64,000 bases of DNA from Alphaproteobacteria bacterium (GCA_017308135.1 JAFKFM010000007.1:700001-764000), one strand, 5' to 3'. Shown: positions 1 to 10,203, counted from the stretch's first letter. Made by a program: numbers and translations. Notes: generated by a model not told the origin, from the sequence alone.

Positions 1-624
1 GAACCTTTGGCGTCGACCGCCAAACAGCCCGAGACGATCCACGATTTCTACGGCTTCCCGCCGGAGCTTTATAAGCTCGCCTATCCGGCCCCGGGTGCCC
101 CTGAGATCGCCGCGCGCGCGGCCGAAGCGCTGCGCGCAGCGGGATTCGCGGCGGCGGGCACGGATCCCGGCCGCGGGCTCGACCATGGCGCGTGGGTGCC
201 GCTGTCGATGATCTACGACGACGCGGACGTGCCGGTGTTCCAGCTCTCGATTCAGCCCGAGCGCGATCCGGCCCATCATCACAAGATCGGCCAAGCGCTG
301 GCGAAACTGCGCGAAGACGGTATTGCGATCGTCGGCTCGGGTTCGGCCACGCATAATCTGCGCGCGTTGGCGTGGAACCGGCATAACGGCATCGCCGATT
401 GGGCGAAGGCGTTCGACGATTGGTTCGCCGACAAGATCGCGGCCAACGATATCGACGCGCTGCTCGATTATCGGGCGCGGGCACCCAACGCCGCGATGGC
501 GCATCCGACCGACGAGCATCTGTTGCCGATCTATGTGGCGATGGGGGCGGGCGGGCAGGGCGAACGCCTGCACCATTCCTTCACCCATGGCAGCCTGTCG
601 ATGGCGGCGTATTCGTTCGCCTGA
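1..624 (+). CDS. DODA-type extradiol aromatic ring-opening dioxygenase (LigB family), 5' end missing
   Basis: The reading frame is open from the first base, so the gene enters the window truncated; a TTG at 7 is only an internal codon. The visible 207 residues match the C-terminal three quarters of class III (LigB/YgiD) dioxygenases, which are about 260 residues long. Seen: a PVFQLSIQPERDP strand, the GSGSATHNLR segment, and the LP.Y.AMGAGG...HHSFTHGSLSMAAYSF tail. The family opens catechol-type rings such as DOPA with non-haem Fe(II) or Zn. The N-terminal metal ligands (usually a HGSP-type motif) would lie upstream of the window. Substrate unknown. The gene ends at a strong bidirectional terminator. 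Confidence 0.85.
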   Translation, partial: EPLASTAKQPETIHDFYGFPPELYKLAYPAPGAPEIAARAAEALRAAGFAAAGTDPGRGLDHGAWVPLSMIYDDADVPVFQLSIQPERDPAHHHKIGQALAKLREDGIAIVGSGSATHNLRALAWNRHNGIADWAKAFDDWFADKIAANDIDALLDYRARAPNAAMAHPTDEHLLPIYVAMGAGGQGERLHHSFTHGSLSMAAYSFA

Positions 625-628
625 ATCG

Positions 629-659
629 AAAAGGCCCCGCTTTTCGGGCGGGGCCTTTT
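629..659. terminator. Bidirectional intrinsic terminator between converging genes
   Basis: A perfect 12-bp stem (AAAAGGCCCCGC / GCGGGGCCTTTT) with a 7-base loop lies five bases after the dioxygenase stop and 22 bases from the grxD stop. The A-run on one side and T-run on the other give a U-tract in either direction, so it can end both converging transcripts. Confidence 0.9.
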
Positions 660-681
660 GCGTTCGGCGCGTCGCGCGACG

Positions 682-1014
682 TCAGGCCGCCTTGGTGGCG
701 ATGCCCTTGGTCGTCAGCAGATCGGCGAGTTCGCCGGTCTGATACATCTCGCGCACGATGTCGCAACCGCCGACGAATTCGCCCTTCACGTAAAGCTGGG
801 GGATCGTCGGCCAGTTGGTGAACTCCTTGATGCCCTGGCGCAGCTCCGGGTCCTCGAGCACGTTGATGCCCTTGAACTTCACGCCCATATGGGTCAGCAC
901 CTGGACCACGGCGGCGGAGAAGCCGCATTGCGGGAACACCGGCGTGCCCTTCATGTAGAGCACGATGTCGTTGGCCTTGAGATCGGCTTCGATGCGTTCC
1001 TTGACGGGGTCCAT
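682..1014 (-). CDS. grxD: Monothiol glutaredoxin, Grx4/GrxD family
   Basis: 110 residues with the monothiol active site CGFS at about residues 30-33, preceded by MKGTPVFPQ, followed by the TxP segment NWPTIPQLY and the glutathione-binding GGCDI motif. Members bind a [2Fe-2S] cluster as a glutathione-bridged dimer or as a heterodimer with BolA, and act in iron-sulfur delivery and iron sensing rather than as thiol reductases. It lies directly downstream of a bolA-family gene on the same strand, the classic partner arrangement, and is the last gene of the purine operon. The length is normal for single-domain Grx4 proteins. Confidence 0.95.
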   Translation of the reverse strand: MDPVKERIEADLKANDIVLYMKGTPVFPQCGFSAAVVQVLTHMGVKFKGINVLEDPELRQGIKEFTNWPTIPQLYVKGEFVGGCDIVREMYQTGELADLLTTKGIATKAA

Positions 1015-1044
1015 GGCGGATGCTCCGGGGGAGGAGGAAATGGG

Positions 1045-1284
1045 TTAGGTGCTCGCGGGCAACGCGGTCTGCAACGCCATGGCGTGCAGCTCGCCGCCCA
1101 TGCGGCCTTTCAGGGCAGCATACACCATTTGGTGCTGCTGGATGCGGGACTTGCCTTTGAACAGCGCCGAGACGACGTGGCAGGCGTAATGGTCGCCGTC
1201 GCCGCGCAGATCGTCGATGCGCACATCCGCGTCGGGCAACGCCTCGCGGATCAGCTTCTCGATATCGGCGGCCGCCATCGGCAT
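1045..1284 (-). CDS. BolA/IbaG family protein, Grx4 partner
   Basis: 79 residues with the BolA fold pattern: an N-terminal helix (IEKLIREALPDADV), a DHYACHVVSALFKGKS strand-loop, then HQMVYAALKGRMGGELHAMAL. The conserved histidines that complete a [2Fe-2S] cluster shared with monothiol glutaredoxin are present. It sits between purL and grxD, as in many alphaproteobacteria. The short form with no long C-terminal tail is closer to IbaG/BolA2 than to E. coli BolA. A second ATG six bases downstream (1278) is an equally possible start. Confidence 0.9.
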   Translation of the reverse strand: MPMAAADIEKLIREALPDADVRIDDLRGDGDHYACHVVSALFKGKSRIQQHQMVYAALKGRMGGELHAMALQTALPAST

Positions 1285-1297
1285 TCCGGCAAATCCC

Positions 1298-3499
1298 TTA
1301 GTGTTTCTGCGACATATAGGCGGGCAGCCAGTTTTCGTGCACGGCCCGCAGCGCTTCGAGGGATATAAGAACCCGGCCCGAAAGTGTCAACGAGGCCCCG
1401 GCGACGGTCCGGCCGACGATTTCGGCATGGACCTTGGCCGCTTTGGCCCGTTCCAGCAGCTTGTCGGGCTTGGACGTGGCGACGACGTAGCGCGCCTGGT
1501 CCTCGCCGAACAGGAAGGCGTTGTCGGTGCGCTTGGGCGCCAACGCGGCGCCATGGCGGCCGGCCAAGGCCATTTCCCCGATCGCGCAGAGCAAGCCGCC
1601 ATCCGACAGGTCGTGGCACGCGCTGATCATGCCCTTGGCGATCAGCTTGCGCACGAAATCGCCGTTGCGCCGTTCGAGCTTCAGATCGACCGGCGGCGGG
1701 GCGCCGTCCTCGATCCCTTCGATCTCGCGCAAATAGACCGACGAGCCGAGCCAGCCTTCGGTCTTGCCGATCAGCACCAGCGTTTCGCCCGGCGCCTTCA
1801 AGGCGAGATCGACGCGCTTGTCGGCATCCTTCAACACGCCGACAGCACCAATGACCGGGGCGGGCAGGATCGCGTTGCCGTTGGTCTCGTTGTAAAGCGA
1901 TACGTTGCCCGACACGACCGGGTAGTCGAGCGCCAAGCAAGCCTTGCGCATGCCCTTAATCGCGCCGACGAACTGGCCCATGATTTCGGGCCGTTCCGGA
2001 TTGCCGAAATTCATGTTGTCGGTGATCGCGAGCGGCGTGGCGCCGACCGCCGTCAAATTGCGCCACGTTTCCGCGACCGCTTGCGCACCGCCGGCTTCCG
2101 GATCGGCATGGACATAGCGCGGCGTGCAATCGACGACCATCGCCAGCGCCTTCTTGCGGCCGGGAATGCCGACCACGGCGGCGTTGCCGCCCGGGCGTTG
2201 CAGCGTGTGGCCGCGCACGAGGTGATCGTATTGTTCCCAGATCCAGCGCTTGGAGGCGAGATCGGGCGAGCCCATCAGCTTGGGCAACACGGCCGAGGGA
2301 TCGCGCTTGGGCAAACGCTTGGGCTGGATCGCCTTGCGCTTGGGCGATTTCTTCCAGGGCCGCGCATATTCGGGGCTCGCCTGGACCATGGGCGCGATGG
2401 GCATATCGGCGTCGACCTTGCCGTTTTGCTTCACGACCAGATGGCCGGTCTTGGTCAGCTTGCCGATGACCGCGAAATCGAGGCCGTATTTCTTGAAGAT
2501 CGCCGCCGCCATCTTCTGGCGCGACGGCTTCAAGATCAGCAGCATGCGCTCCTGGCTTTCGGAGAGCATCATCTCGTAGGACGTCATGCCGGTTTCGCGC
2601 GCCGGCACCTTGTCGATGTCGAGCTCGATGCCGAGCCCGCCTTTGCCCGCCATCTCGACCGAGGACGAGGTGAGGCCCGCGGCCCCCATATCCTGGATCG
2701 CGACGATCGCGTCGGTCGCCATCAGCTCCAGGCACGCTTCGATCAGCAGCTTTTCGGTGAACGGATCGCCGACCTGCACGGTCGGGCGCTTTTCATCGGA
2801 GTTATCGTCGAATTCGGCCGAGGCCATCGTGGCGCCGTGAATGCCGTCGCGCCCGGTTTTGGCGCCGACATAGACGACGGGATTTCCGGCACCGGCGGCG
2901 GCCGAATAGAAGATCTTTTTCTTGTTCGCGATGCCGACCGTCATCGCGTTAACGAGGCAATTGCCGTTATAGGCCGAATGGAAATTCGTCTCGCCCGCCA
3001 CGGTAGGCACGCCCACGCAATTGCCGTAGCCGCCGATGCCCGCGACCACGCCCGCCACCAGATGGCGGGTCTTCGGGTGCTTGGGATCGCCGAAGCGAAG
3101 GGCATTCAGGTTCGCGATGGGGCGTGCACCCATGGTGAAGACGTCGCGCAAGATGCCGCCCACGCCCGTCGCCGCGCCTTGATAGGGCTCGATATAAGAC
3201 GGGTGGTTGTGGCTTTCGATCTTGAAGACGCACGCGTCGCCGTCGCCGATATCGATCACGCCGGCGTTTTCGCCGGGGCCGCAGATCACCCACTTGGCCT
3301 TGGTCGGCAGCGTCTTCAGCCATTTCTTCGACGATTTGTAGGAGCAATGCTCGCTCCACATCACCGAGAAAATGCCACGCTCGGTATAGCTGGGCTCGCG
3401 GCCCAGGATATCGCACGCGGTGTCGTATTCGGCCGGCGACAAGCCCATCAAATCGTTGGGGCGCTGCCAGGATTTCTTCGGCTTCGATTTCTTCTTCAT
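1298..3499 (-). CDS. purL: Phosphoribosylformylglycinamidine synthase subunit PurL
   Basis: 733 residues, the size of the small PurL found with separate PurS and PurQ. It converts FGAR, ATP and ammonia (channelled from PurQ) to FGAM in purine synthesis. Seen: the [11 protein letters not shown] active-site segment near residue 50, [21 protein letters not shown] about 45 residues later, and the repeated ATP-binding half typical of PurM/PurL proteins. The start at 3499 overlaps the purQ stop by four bases (ATGA), indicating translational coupling. The open frame continues upstream to 4111, but that part is only the shadow of purQ. A Lys-rich N-terminus precedes the conserved region. Confidence 0.97.
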   Translation of the reverse strand: MKKKSKPKKSWQRPNDLMGLSPAEYDTACDILGREPSYTERGIFSVMWSEHCSYKSSKKWLKTLPTKAKWVICGPGENAGVIDIGDGDACVFKIESHNHPSYIEPYQGAATGVGGILRDVFTMGARPIANLNALRFGDPKHPKTRHLVAGVVAGIGGYGNCVGVPTVAGETNFHSAYNGNCLVNAMTVGIANKKKIFYSAAAGAGNPVVYVGAKTGRDGIHGATMASAEFDDNSDEKRPTVQVGDPFTEKLLIEACLELMATDAIVAIQDMGAAGLTSSSVEMAGKGGLGIELDIDKVPARETGMTSYEMMLSESQERMLLILKPSRQKMAAAIFKKYGLDFAVIGKLTKTGHLVVKQNGKVDADMPIAPMVQASPEYARPWKKSPKRKAIQPKRLPKRDPSAVLPKLMGSPDLASKRWIWEQYDHLVRGHTLQRPGGNAAVVGIPGRKKALAMVVDCTPRYVHADPEAGGAQAVAETWRNLTAVGATPLAITDNMNFGNPERPEIMGQFVGAIKGMRKACLALDYPVVSGNVSLYNETNGNAILPAPVIGAVGVLKDADKRVDLALKAPGETLVLIGKTEGWLGSSVYLREIEGIEDGAPPPVDLKLERRNGDFVRKLIAKGMISACHDLSDGGLLCAIGEMALAGRHGAALAPKRTDNAFLFGEDQARYVVATSKPDKLLERAKAAKVHAEIVGRTVAGASLTLSGRVLISLEALRAVHENWLPAYMSQKH

Positions 3500-4206
3500 T
3501 TGGAAACGGCGTCCACGATGGCGTCGAACAAAGGCTTGCCGTCCAGCGAACCGCCCAGCGCGCCGACGGTGGCGGGGTCGGTCGCGTTTTCGGGATGCGG
3601 CATCAAGCCCAGCACGGTCTTCGATTTGTTGTACACGCCGGCGATGTTGCGCGCCGAGCCGTTGGGATTGCCCTCGGCGGTCGTTTCGCCTTCGGGCGTG
3701 CAATAGCGGAACGCGATCTGGTCGCGATCCTCCATGCGCTTCAGCGTGTCCTTGTCGGCGAAGTAATTGCCGTCGTGGTGTGCCACCGGATAGCGCACGA
3801 CTTGGCCCTTCTCGTAGCGATGCGCGAACATCGTCTGGCTGGTCGCGACCTTCAGATACACGTCGCGGCAGATGAATTTGAGGCCGGCATTGGACAGCAG
3901 CACGCCCGGCAGCAAGCCGCTTTCGCACAGCACCTGGAAGCCGTTGCACACGCCCAGCACCGGCGTGCCGGCATTCGCGCGCGCGATCACGTCGCGCATG
4001 ATCGGGCTGCGCGCCGCCATGGCGCCGCAGCGCAGGTAATCGCCATAGGCGAAGCCGCCGGGCAGCACGATCAGGTCGAGCTTCTTGGGCAGCGACCCGG
4101 TCGAGTGCCAAACGATCTCGGGCCGCTTGCCCGAGGCGCGGGTGATCGCGTCGGCGACGTCGCCTTCGCGGTTGGAGCCGGGGAATACGACGACGGCGGA
4201 TTTCAT
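3496..4206 (-). CDS. purQ: Phosphoribosylformylglycinamidine synthase glutaminase subunit PurQ
   Basis: 236 residues, a class I glutamine amidotransferase that releases ammonia for PurL. Seen: the catalytic cysteine in GVCNGFQVL near residue 90, the early [17 protein letters not shown] motif, and the C-terminal histidine/glutamate dyad in [11 protein letters not shown]. It overlaps purL by four bases and follows purS by seven bases, so PurS, PurQ and PurL are made in stoichiometric proximity for their complex. Confidence 0.97.
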   Translation of the reverse strand: MKSAVVVFPGSNREGDVADAITRASGKRPEIVWHSTGSLPKKLDLIVLPGGFAYGDYLRCGAMAARSPIMRDVIARANAGTPVLGVCNGFQVLCESGLLPGVLLSNAGLKFICRDVYLKVATSQTMFAHRYEKGQVVRYPVAHHDGNYFADKDTLKRMEDRDQIAFRYCTPEGETTAEGNPNGSARNIAGVYNKSKTVLGLMPHPENATDPATVGALGGSLDGKPLFDAIVDAVSK

Positions 4207-4213
4207 GTGCCGA

Positions 4214-4456
4214 TTACTCCGCGATCTCGACGCGGTAGTTCTCGATCACGGTGTTGGCCAGCAGCTTTTCGCACATGCGCTTGGCTTCGGCCTCGGCGGC
4301 GGCCTTGGTCTTGGCGTCGAGTTCGATCTCGACATAGCGGCCGACACGCACGTCGCCCACGCCCTTGAAGCCGAGACCCGAAAGCCCCGCCTGAACCGCT
4401 TTGCCCTGCACGTCCAGCACGCCGTTCTTCAGCGTGACGTGAATCTTCGCTTTCAT
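4214..4456 (-). CDS. purS: Phosphoribosylformylglycinamidine synthase subunit PurS
   Basis: 80 residues starting MKAKIHVTLKNGVLDVQG and ending in the VIENYRVEI strand, a complete PurS. PurS bridges PurQ and PurL and is needed for ammonia channelling. The start is the ATG at 4456; the longer open frame upstream runs back into purC in another phase and is not coding. It lies between purC and purQ in the usual alphaproteobacterial order. Confidence 0.96.
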   Translation of the reverse strand: MKAKIHVTLKNGVLDVQGKAVQAGLSGLGFKGVGDVRVGRYVEIELDAKTKAAAEAEAKRMCEKLLANTVIENYRVEIAE

Positions 4457-4476
4457 GCTTTCTCGATCCCCCGGGA

Positions 4477-5244
4477 TCACTGCATCGTTTCGGGGCCGCG
4501 CAGATCGCGCGGGCCGCTTTCGGGCAGGATGCCCAGACGACGGGCCACTTCCTGATACGCTTCCTCGACCTTGCCGAGATCGCGGCGGAAGCGGTCCTTG
4601 TCCATCTTCTCGTTCGTCTTGACGTCCCACAGACGGCAGGAATCCGGGCTGATCTCGTCGGCCAGGATGATCCGCATCTCGTCATGCTCGTTCCAGTGGC
4701 GGCCGAACTCGATCTTGAAATCGACCAGCTTGATGCCCACGCCCAGGAACAGACCCGACAGATAGTCGTTGATGCGCAAGGTCAGCGCCATGATGTCGTC
4801 GAGGTCGCGCGTATCGGCCCAGCCGAAGGCGGTGATGTGCTCCTCCGACACCATCGGATCGCCGAGCTCGTCGTTCTTGTAGCAATACTCGATGATCGAG
4901 CGCGGCAGGGGGGCGCCTTCCTGCAGGCCGAAGCGCTGGCAGAACGAGCCGGCGGCGACGTTGCGCACGATGATTTCCAGCGGCACGATTTCGACTTCGC
5001 GCACCAGCTGTTCGCGCATGTTGAGACGGCGGATGAAATGGGTCGGAATGCCCATCTCCTCCAAACGCGTCATCAGGAATTCCGAGATGCGGTTGTTGAG
5101 CACGCCCTTGCCGGTGATCGTGCCCTTCTTCTTGTTGTTGAACGCGGTCGCGTCGTCCTTGAAGTACTGGATGATCGTTCCGGGCTCGGGCCCTTCGAAC
5201 AAAATCTTGGCCTTGCCTTCGTAGATTTGTTTACGGCGGGACAT
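4477..5244 (-). CDS. purC: SAICAR synthetase PurC
   Basis: 255 residues from the ATG at 5244. It joins aspartate to CAIR to give SAICAR in purine synthesis. Seen: [17 protein letters not shown] at the N-terminus, [13 protein letters not shown], the [14 protein letters not shown] block and the [11 protein letters not shown] motif. An AGGGGG ribosome-binding site sits six bases before this ATG but directly abuts the alternative TTG at 5248-5250, which favours the ATG. It is the first gene of the purC-purS-purQ-purL-bolA-grxD run. Confidence 0.96.
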   Translation of the reverse strand: MSRRKQIYEGKAKILFEGPEPGTIIQYFKDDATAFNNKKKGTITGKGVLNNRISEFLMTRLEEMGIPTHFIRRLNMREQLVREVEIVPLEIIVRNVAAGSFCQRFGLQEGAPLPRSIIEYCYKNDELGDPMVSEEHITAFGWADTRDLDDIMALTLRINDYLSGLFLGVGIKLVDFKIEFGRHWNEHDEMRIILADEISPDSCRLWDVKTNEKMDKDRFRRDLGKVEEAYQEVARRLGILPESGPRDLRGPETMQ

Positions 5245-5331
5245 GCCCAACCCCCTGACGCGCGACGGGAAAAGCGGGCCCCCCTATAGCCCAGCGCATT
5301 CCCCCTCGCAATGCGGGGCTAACGTACTGAT

Positions 5332-6087
5332 TCAGGTTAACGAAACGGCGTCGTAGACGATCGCGTCGGGGTGGCCGTGCGCGAAGCGCCAAACGGGCCG
5401 CGTATCGAGTCCCGCGCTGCGGGATGGCAACGCGATCAGCGACGTCGACGACGTGCCGAAACCGGAGGGGAGCGCGATGTTCATCGCCCCTTCTTCGCCG
5501 GCATCGGGGCCCCCTTGGCGCGCGGCCATCAGTTTTTCCCAGGCGGCCCAGTCGCCGGTCGCGGGATCGGGCGGCGGGACCTCGCGGAACAGCGGCAGGA
5601 AATGGCGCGTGCGCGGCGACGTCATGTCGTTGAGGTCGTAGGCGGTCAGCAGCGACACGCCTTCGCCGATCGGCATCACTTCCGGTGCGCCGCTGCCCGT
5701 GGCGCGGACCCAATAGGCGTCGCGATCGTCGCCGACGAACAGGTTGAACGGCCGATAGGCGCCCGCGTCGAGGGCCGCCAGCATTTCGGCGGCGTCCTTC
5801 GCGTCCGGAAAGTCCAGCGCGTCGAGCACCAACTCGCCACGGCTGCGCTTGCCCTCGGCGGGGCCCAACGTGCCGCGCCGGTTGAGGACGCAGGCGATCA
5901 CGCCCGTGTCGCTCACGGCCACCCACGATCCGCCGGCCAAATCGTCGCGGCCCCCGATCACGTTCGGCCGATCCGGCCAATGGCGGCCGGGTGCCGTCCA
6001 GGGGCGCGACTTCATTTCGTCGCGATTGCCCGCGACGATCAGCGGCCATGCGTGGCCGGGACGGCGCAAAATCGCCAAAGTGCACAT
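5332..6087 (-). CDS. NRDE (TANGO2-like) family protein
   Basis: 251 residues starting at Met-Cys-Thr, the family's usual start (the Cys at position 2 is the putative N-terminal nucleophile), with the family signature NRDE at about residues 21-24 in IVAGNRDEMKSRP, then GGSWVAVSDTGVIACVLNRRG. The family is related to N-terminal nucleophile hydrolases; eukaryotic TANGO2 is linked to Golgi and haem or acyl-CoA handling, but no bacterial reaction is established. It is on the same strand as purC, 87 bases upstream of it, and divergent from the ATPase inhibitor gene. Confidence 0.85.
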   Translation of the reverse strand: MCTLAILRRPGHAWPLIVAGNRDEMKSRPWTAPGRHWPDRPNVIGGRDDLAGGSWVAVSDTGVIACVLNRRGTLGPAEGKRSRGELVLDALDFPDAKDAAEMLAALDAGAYRPFNLFVGDDRDAYWVRATGSGAPEVMPIGEGVSLLTAYDLNDMTSPRTRHFLPLFREVPPPDPATGDWAAWEKLMAARQGGPDAGEEGAMNIALPSGFGTSSTSLIALPSRSAGLDTRPVWRFAHGHPDAIVYDAVSLT

Positions 6088-6110
6088 GAAAAAGGGATGT
6101 CCGGTTGCGA

Positions 6111-6139
6111 TTGACCTGCTCTTCGCGGTCGCCTATGTC
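6111..6139 (+). promoter_or_regulatory. Candidate sigma-70 promoter for the ATPase inhibitor gene
   Basis: TTGACC, a 17-base spacer, then TATGTC. The predicted transcription start is near 6146, about 25 bases before the ATG at 6172, which has GAGGG as ribosome-binding site. It lies in the divergent gap with the NRDE gene. Confidence 0.5.
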
Positions 6140-6171
6140 ATGGGCAACGACCCATTCACGAGGGCCCGCAG

Positions 6172-6489
6172 ATGACCAGCTTCGACGACCGCAAAAGCGC
6201 TTTCGAAAACAAGTTCAAGCACGATCAGGAAGTGCAGTTCAAGGTGAACGCGCGGCGCAACAAGCTCGTGGGTCTGTGGGCGGCGGAAAAGCTCGGCAAG
6301 ACCGGGCCGGACGCGGATGCCTACGCCAAGGACGTCGTCGCCTCGGATTTCGACAAGGCGGGCGACGACGACGTGATCGAAAAGCTGGAAGCGGATCTCA
6401 AGGGCAAGGGCGTGTCGGTTGCCGACATCAAGGCCCAGCTCGCGCATTTCCTGCCGATCGCCAAGCAGCAGATCATGGAGCAGGGCTAA
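6172..6489 (+). CDS. F1F0-ATP synthase inhibitor zeta subunit (DUF1476)
   Basis: 105 residues beginning MTSFDDRKSAFENKFKHD, the signature N-terminus of the DUF1476 family. In Paracoccus denitrificans this protein is the zeta subunit, whose N-terminal segment inserts into F1 and blocks ATP hydrolysis; the rest is a four-helix bundle. Sequence and length fit throughout (KLVGLWAAEKLG, VSVADIKAQLAHFLPIAKQQI). The family is confined to alphaproteobacteria. It is a stand-alone gene whose stop overlaps the converging DUF3293 gene by four bases. Confidence 0.92.
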   Translation: MTSFDDRKSAFENKFKHDQEVQFKVNARRNKLVGLWAAEKLGKTGPDADAYAKDVVASDFDKAGDDDVIEKLEADLKGKGVSVADIKAQLAHFLPIAKQQIMEQG

Positions 6490-6890
6490 AAGGCCCAGAC
6501 GATCTCCGCCGGACGGCCGCGCGCGATCGCGACGATCGCGAGCTGGCCGAAGCTGCGCGCCAGATGGCGCGCCGTCGCGATACGCATATCGCGCACGAAA
6601 AACCCGTCCTCGGCCCAGTCGCCGTCGCTGCCGATCCCTTGATGGGGCAGCGTACGATAGCCGCGCGCGGCCAGGATACGCGCCATCGCGCGGTTGCGCG
6701 CCGCGTTGGCGGCCGCGTTCGCGCGCTTGCCGAAGGGGTTCCAGCCGGTGATGAACACGCCGGTCGATCTCACCAAGGCTTCGATCTTCGGGTGCCGTTC
6801 GCCGATGCGCACGACGCGCCAAACGCCGCCGTCGCGCACGGCGTAATCGGTGTCGAGAAAGGCTTCGATCAGGCGGCTTGTCTTGCGCAT
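6486..6890 (-). CDS. DUF3293 domain protein
   Basis: 134 residues. The core reads VFITGWNPFGKRANAAANAARN, then a middle segment ending in HQGIGSDGDWAEDGFFVRDM and a C-terminal FGQLAIVAIARGRPAEIVW. This pattern (ITAWNP, then GxGxxPxW and a GQxAxV strand) is that of DUF3293, a family without known function. It converges on the ATPase inhibitor gene and is divergent from recO, 45 bases away. Confidence 0.8.
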   Translation of the reverse strand: MRKTSRLIEAFLDTDYAVRDGGVWRVVRIGERHPKIEALVRSTGVFITGWNPFGKRANAAANAARNRAMARILAARGYRTLPHQGIGSDGDWAEDGFFVRDMRIATARHLARSFGQLAIVAIARGRPAEIVWAF

Positions 6891-6935
6891 GTCGCCAAAC
6901 TAGCCCCGCCGCTCGAATCCCGGCAAATCTGATCC

Positions 6936-7679
6936 ATGGAGTGGACCGACGAAGCGATCGTGCTGGGGCGGCGCACGCATGGGGAGCATGCGGCGATCGC
7001 GACCTTGTTCACGCGCGGGCACGGGCGGCATCTGGGCCTGGCGCGCGGCGGCGGGCACGGCAAAAGCGCGTCGGTCTTCGAAACCGGCAATCTCGTTTCC
7101 GCGTTCTGGCGCGCGCGCTTGGTCGAGCATTTGGGCAATTGGACCTGCGAGCTTGTCGCCGCCAATGCCGCCGCGTTGATGGACACGCCCGCGAAGCTCG
7201 AAGCGCTGGCGGCGTGTGCGGCGATCCTCGACGCGGTACTGCCCGAGCGCGAGCCGCATGAAGGCCTGTTCGACGCGACCAAGGCGATGCTGGCGCGGTT
7301 CGAGACGCGCGAATGGCGCGAAGCCTATGTGCAATGGGAAGTGCGCTGCCTTGCCGATCTCGGCTTCGGGCTCGATCTCGACTCCTGTGCGGCGACCGGC
7401 GTGATCGACGATCTGCGCTATGTCAGCCCCAAAACCGGCCGCGCCGTCTCGGCCGAGGCGGGGGCGCCCTATGCCGACCGTCTGTTCGTTTTGCCGGCTT
7501 TCCTGCGCGAAGGCGGGGCGGCCGGAAACGCCCGCGAATTGGTCGAAGCCCTGGAAATCACCGGACATTTTCTCGATCGCTATGTTTTGGCCCCGCAGAC
7601 GAAGACCTTGCCGGGGGCCCGAGTCCGGCTTTATGAGCGCTGGCGACGGGAGTACCGCCGTCCCGAGGAAAGAAAATGA
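6936..7679 (+). CDS. recO: DNA repair protein RecO
   Basis: 247 residues. The N-terminal OB fold ([29 protein letters not shown]) and the helical C-terminal domain ([22 protein letters not shown]) are typical. RecO loads RecA onto SSB-coated single-stranded DNA together with RecR. The cysteine pattern of zinc-containing RecO proteins is incomplete (one Cys remains in [10 protein letters not shown]), as in many alphaproteobacteria. Its stop overlaps the parC start (ATGA), so the two are translationally coupled. Confidence 0.93.
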   Translation: MEWTDEAIVLGRRTHGEHAAIATLFTRGHGRHLGLARGGGHGKSASVFETGNLVSAFWRARLVEHLGNWTCELVAANAAALMDTPAKLEALAACAAILDAVLPEREPHEGLFDATKAMLARFETREWREAYVQWEVRCLADLGFGLDLDSCAATGVIDDLRYVSPKTGRAVSAEAGAPYADRLFVLPAFLREGGAAGNARELVEALEITGHFLDRYVLAPQTKTLPGARVRLYERWRREYRRPEERK

Positions 7680-9892
7680 CCGCGTCTTTTGCCGCCGAAA
7701 TCAAACCCGTTCCGCTCGCCGATGCGTTGGGCGAGCGTTATCTCGCCTACGCGCTGTCCACGATCATGGCGCGCTCGCTGCCCGATGTGCGCGACGGATT
7801 GAAGCCCGTCCATCGCCGTTTGCTCTGGGCGATGCAGCAGCTGCGCCTCGATCCCGAGACCGGGTTCAAGAAATGCGCGCGCGTCGTCGGCGACGTCATC
7901 GGTAAGTATCACCCGCATGGCGACCAGTCGGTTTACGACGCGCTGGTCCGCCTCGCACAGGATTTCGCGCAGCGCTATACGCTGGTCGACGGCCAAGGCA
8001 ATTTCGGCAATATCGACGGCGATAACGCCGCCGCGATGCGATACACCGAAGCGCGCCTCACCTCCGTCGCCGTCGAATTGCTGCGCGGTCTCGACGAGAA
8101 CGCGGTCGACTTCCGCGCGACTTACGACGGCGAAGGCGAAGAGCCCGTCGTTCTGCCCGCCGCCTTCCCGAATTTGCTCGCGAACGGTGCCGCCGGCATC
8201 GCCGTCGGCATGGCGACCAATATTCCGCCGCACAACATCGTCGAGATCTGCAACGCGCTGCTGCATCTGATCAAGACGCCCAACGCGCGCGTCGCCACGC
8301 TGGTCGATCTGATGCCGGGCCCCGATTTCCCGACCGGCGGCATTCTGGTCGAAACGCGCGAAACGCTCGTCCAGGCCTACGAAACCGGCCGCGGTTCGCT
8401 GCGCGTGCGCGCGAAATGGGCGGTCGAGGAATTGCCGCGCGCGGCGTGGCAGATCGTCGTCACTGAAATTCCCTATCAGGTTCAGAAGTCGAAGCTGATC
8501 GAGAAGGTCGCGGAGCTGCTTCAGGCCAAGAAACTGCCGCTGCTCGCCGATATCCGCGATGAATCGGACGAGAACGTGCGCCTGGTGCTGGAGCCCAAGA
8601 GCCGCAACGTCGATCCCAAGATGATGATGGAATCGCTGTTCCGGACCTGCGATCTGGAAACGCGCTTCGCCCTCAACATGAACGTGCTCGACGCGGACAA
8701 CGTGCCGCGCGTGATGGATCTGAAGGAAGTGCTTCAGGCCTATCTCGATCACCGCCATGTCGTGCTGACGCGCCGCTCGGAACACCGTCTCGGCCAGATC
8801 GACCGGCGCTTGGAAATCCTCGGCGGCTTGCTGATCGCGTATTTGAACATCGACGCGGTCATCAAGATCATCCGCAACGAGGACGAGCCCAAGCCCGTGA
8901 TGATGAAGAAATGGGGGCTCACGGAAGTTCAGGCCGAAGCGATCCTGAATATGCGTCTGCGCTCTTTGCGCAAGCTCGAGGAATTCGAGATCCGTAAGGA
9001 AAACGACGCACTGACCAAGGAGAAGAAGGAGCTTCAGGGCCTGCTGAAAAGCGAAGACAAGCGCTGGGCCGCGATCGCGACCGAAATCCAGGAACTGAAG
9101 GCGAAATACGGACCGCGCACGCCGCTGGGCAAGCGGCGCACCGAAGTCGCCGATGCGCCCGCCGAATTGATCGTGCCGGTCGAAGCCTTCATCGAGCGCG
9201 AAGACCTCACCGTCGTCGTCTCCGACAAGGGTTGGGTGCGCGCCTTCAAGGGCCATCTCGACGATCAGGCCGTGAAGGACATCCGCTACAAGGACGGCGA
9301 CAAGCAGCGCTTCGTCGAGCGCACGAATTCCGCCGACAAGCTGATGGTGTTCGCGACCAACGGGCGCTTCTACACGCTGGGTTGCGACAAGCTGCCGCGC
9401 GGGCGCGGCGACGGCGAGCCGATTAAGGTGACGCTGGAACTGGGCAACGACGTCGATCTGGTCGACGTGTTCATCCACAAGCCCGACCGCAAGCTGGTCG
9501 TCGCGTCGTCGGCGGGTTACGGCTTCGTGGTCCCCGAAGCCGAATGCGTCGCGCAGACGCGCCAGGGCAAGCAGGTGCTCAACGTGGGCGAGGGCGGGGA
9601 AGCCGCCGCCGTCTGCACGGTGGAGGGCGATACGCTGGCCGTGCAGGGGACGAACCGCAAGCTGCTGCTGTTCCCCTTGTCCGAATTGCCGGAAATGTCG
9701 CGCGGCAAGGGCGTCATCCTGCAGCGTTATTCGAAGGGCGGCGCGCTCTACAAAATCCGCACCTTCAATATCGCGAAGGGCTGGCCGATGGGCTTCGCCA
9801 ATTCGGATGCGCGCGAAAACGCGCCCAAGCATTGGGTCGGTGCGCGCAGCCAAACGGGCTTGCTGCCGCCCAAGGGCTTCCGGTTCGATTAA
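7676..9892 (+). CDS. parC: DNA topoisomerase IV subunit A
   Basis: 738 residues, the ParC length, with fewer C-terminal beta-pinwheel blades than GyrA. The catalytic tyrosine is Tyr123 in [11 protein letters not shown]. The quinolone-determining segment reads [16 protein letters not shown], so glutamine occupies the position of E. coli ParC Ser80 and aspartate that of Glu84. With ParE it decatenates daughter chromosomes. Assignment to ParC rather than GyrA rests on length, the short C-terminal domain and the [15 protein letters not shown] variant. It is coupled to recO. Confidence 0.94.
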   Translation: MTASFAAEIKPVPLADALGERYLAYALSTIMARSLPDVRDGLKPVHRRLLWAMQQLRLDPETGFKKCARVVGDVIGKYHPHGDQSVYDALVRLAQDFAQRYTLVDGQGNFGNIDGDNAAAMRYTEARLTSVAVELLRGLDENAVDFRATYDGEGEEPVVLPAAFPNLLANGAAGIAVGMATNIPPHNIVEICNALLHLIKTPNARVATLVDLMPGPDFPTGGILVETRETLVQAYETGRGSLRVRAKWAVEELPRAAWQIVVTEIPYQVQKSKLIEKVAELLQAKKLPLLADIRDESDENVRLVLEPKSRNVDPKMMMESLFRTCDLETRFALNMNVLDADNVPRVMDLKEVLQAYLDHRHVVLTRRSEHRLGQIDRRLEILGGLLIAYLNIDAVIKIIRNEDEPKPVMMKKWGLTEVQAEAILNMRLRSLRKLEEFEIRKENDALTKEKKELQGLLKSEDKRWAAIATEIQELKAKYGPRTPLGKRRTEVADAPAELIVPVEAFIEREDLTVVVSDKGWVRAFKGHLDDQAVKDIRYKDGDKQRFVERTNSADKLMVFATNGRFYTLGCDKLPRGRGDGEPIKVTLELGNDVDLVDVFIHKPDRKLVVASSAGYGFVVPEAECVAQTRQGKQVLNVGEGGEAAAVCTVEGDTLAVQGTNRKLLLFPLSELPEMSRGKGVILQRYSKGGALYKIRTFNIAKGWPMGFANSDARENAPKHWVGARSQTGLLPPKGFRFD

Positions 9893-9898
9893 GCGTCG

Positions 9899-10198
9899 TC
9901 AGGCGGCTTCGCGCGCGATCCGCTTGACGCCGCGCAGGTCGACCGTCCGTCGCGCGCGGGCGAGGTCGAACGCGGCTTGCATGCGTAGCCACAGATCCGC
10001 CGAGCCGCCGATGGCGCGCTCGATCCGCACGGCCATTTCCGGCGTGACGGCGCTCGCACCCGACGTGACCTTGTAAAGCTGCTGGCGCGTGACGCCGAGC
10101 GCCTCGGCGGCGGCGGCCATCGACAGGCCCAGCGCGTCGAACTCGTCCTTCAGCAAGGCGCCGGGATGGGCGGGGGATTTGATCGTCGCGCGGCGCAT
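9899..10198 (-). CDS. HigA-type helix-turn-helix antitoxin or regulator, no adjacent toxin
   Basis: 99 residues from the ATG at 10198 (MRRATIKSPAHPGALLKDEF). The SPAHPGxLLKxEFxxxLGLS start, the helix-turn-helix (AAAEALGVTRQQLYKVTSGAS) and the SADLWLRMQAAFDL segment are characteristic of HigA/VapI antitoxins. HigB toxin normally lies just upstream; here the upstream DNA is a REP-like palindrome pair and then mepA, and no HigB-like frame exists on either strand. The frame stays open upstream to 10237 but only through the palindrome, so the inner ATG is preferred. It may be an orphan antitoxin or a plain Xre regulator. Confidence 0.85.
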   Translation of the reverse strand: MRRATIKSPAHPGALLKDEFDALGLSMAAAAEALGVTRQQLYKVTSGASAVTPEMAVRIERAIGGSADLWLRMQAAFDLARARRTVDLRGVKRIAREAA

Positions 10199-10203
10199 CT
10201 GAT

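Noticed and set aside
1217..3706. An 829-codon plus-strand frame opposite purL
   Set aside because: Antisense shadow of a clear purL; composition and lack of motifs show it is not coding.
7915..7960. Gln at the ParC quinolone-target position as a resistance mutation
   Set aside because: Seen directly (HGDQSVYD), but I believe the same residue is common in alphaproteobacterial ParC, so it is probably a lineage feature rather than an acquired change.
7631..9853. A 740-codon minus-strand frame opposite parC
   Set aside because: Antisense shadow of parC with no conserved motif.
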